NCBI GenBank assembly: GCA_017308575.1
Contig: JAFKEQ010000003.1
Span: forward strand, 1,240,001 to 1,304,000
Direction of reading: 5' to 3'
DNA from: Afipia sp.
GTDB taxonomy: Bacteria; Pseudomonadota; Alphaproteobacteria; Rhizobiales; Xanthobacteraceae
Length of the DNA stretch: 64,000 nt
Part shown: positions 63,710 to 64,000 of the stretch, piece by piece
How positions within the stretch are numbered: the stretch's first letter is position 1
Layout: every line of letters starts with the position of its first letter
Notes under the pieces: model-generated
Seen by the model: only the letters and a program-made list of their open reading frames with translations
The model's database searches: none
Told to the model about the DNA's origin: nothing
Position numbers and translations under genes: made by a program

Positions 63710-64000
63710 CTATTTCTTCTTCGCGTTCAACGCCGATGCCACGCGGCTGACCGGCTTCTTGCTGAGGAGGTCCGCGATGCCGTTGGTGGCGGCAACCAGC
63801 CTCTCGATGTCCACGCCGGTTTTCACGCCCATGCCTTCCAGCATGTAGACGACATCCTCGGTCGCGACGTTGCCCGTCGCGCCCGGCGCATAGGGACAGC
63901 CGCCGAGGCCGCCCGCGGCGGAATCGATCACCCGCGCGCCCTCTTCCAGACCGGCATAGAGATTGGCGAGCGCCTGCCCGTAGGTGTCGTGGAAGTGCAT
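63710..64000 (-). CDS. Hydroxymethylglutaryl-CoA lyase (partial, C-terminal part)
   Basis: The last 96 codons of a gene entering from the right edge on the minus strand. HFHDTYGQALANLYAGLEEG and the signature GGLGGCPYAPGATGNVATED belong to HMG-CoA lyase (MvaB), which cleaves HMG-CoA to acetoacetate and acetyl-CoA in leucine breakdown; the cysteine in GGCPYAPG is the catalytic-loop residue in this family. The C terminus is lysine-rich (ALNAKKK). The N-terminal half lies outside the window. Confidence 0.92.
   Translation of the reverse strand: MHFHDTYGQALANLYAGLEEGARVIDSAAGGLGGCPYAPGATGNVATEDVVYMLEGMGVKTGVDIERLVAATNGIADLLSKKPVSRVASALNAKKK

Overview
The window is chromosomal DNA of an alphaproteobacterium, most likely of the Bradyrhizobium/Afipia/Rhodopseudomonas/Nitrobacter group (Nitrobacteraceae). 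This rests on the high GC content, the gene order dusB-ntrB-ntrC-ntrY-ntrX-(aminotransferase)-hfq-hflX, the fused ispDF gene, the block isoaspartyl methyltransferase / tolC / PopZ-like DUF2497 / valS, a DUF3551 protein, an Omp25/31-type porin-like barrel, and intergenic palindromes of the kind scattered through these genomes. The genus assignment is inference. Most of the window reads as ordinary core genome. I saw no phage, transposase, integrase, CRISPR array or toxin-antitoxin pair.

Layout. 1-632: 5' part of an aldehyde dehydrogenase gene that runs off the left edge. 744-10941 (minus strand): nitrogen regulation and RNA/ribosome control, transcribed as dusB, ntrB, ntrC, ntrY, ntrX, a D-amino-acid-transaminase-like gene, hfq and hflX. 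11184-15059: ispDF and a CinA-type amidohydrolase (plus), a Coq10/RatA START-domain protein and lipA (minus), and a 3-methyladenine glycosylase (plus). 15228-22809 (minus): isoaspartyl methyltransferase, tolC, PopZ-like protein, valS and an MFS transporter. 23006-27031: small genes, tRNA-Cys, tRNA-Asn, a DUF3551 protein, an outer-membrane barrel, a coupled pair of tiny membrane proteins, a GFA-family protein and a DTW-domain tRNA-modifying enzyme. 27082-38393 (minus): an SbmA/YddA-type ABC exporter and a complete MdtABC-like RND efflux operon with its own outer-membrane factor.

38844-47269: a cyclopropane-fatty-acid-synthase-like methyltransferase, cysteine synthase, the aapJQMP general amino-acid ABC transporter and a cystathionine beta-lyase; several of these touch sulfur amino-acid and amino-acid supply. 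47409-51142 (minus): a tight four-gene cassette of an ArnT-like glycosyltransferase, a PAP2 phosphatase, a polyprenyl-phosphate-sugar synthase-like GT2 enzyme and a LAB_N membrane protein, which looks like a lipid A or envelope-lipid glycosylation module. 51193-58616 (minus): the alpha-2-macroglobulin/PbpC pair. 58999-60368: tRNA-Arg and small genes, including a MxKDx pentapeptide-repeat protein. 60657-63594: a three-gene TRAP transporter with ATGA overlaps throughout. 63710-64000: the 3' end of a hydroxymethylglutaryl-CoA lyase gene that enters from the right edge.

The items most worth a second look are the envelope-glycan cassette, an intergenic palindromic repeat that has become part of the pbpC reading frame, the antisense overlap of the CinA and Coq10 genes, NtrX lacking the GAFTGA loop, and two perfect palindromes upstream of the alpha-2-macroglobulin gene and the dusB-ntrBC operon. 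I did not find a clearly undescribed multi-gene system.
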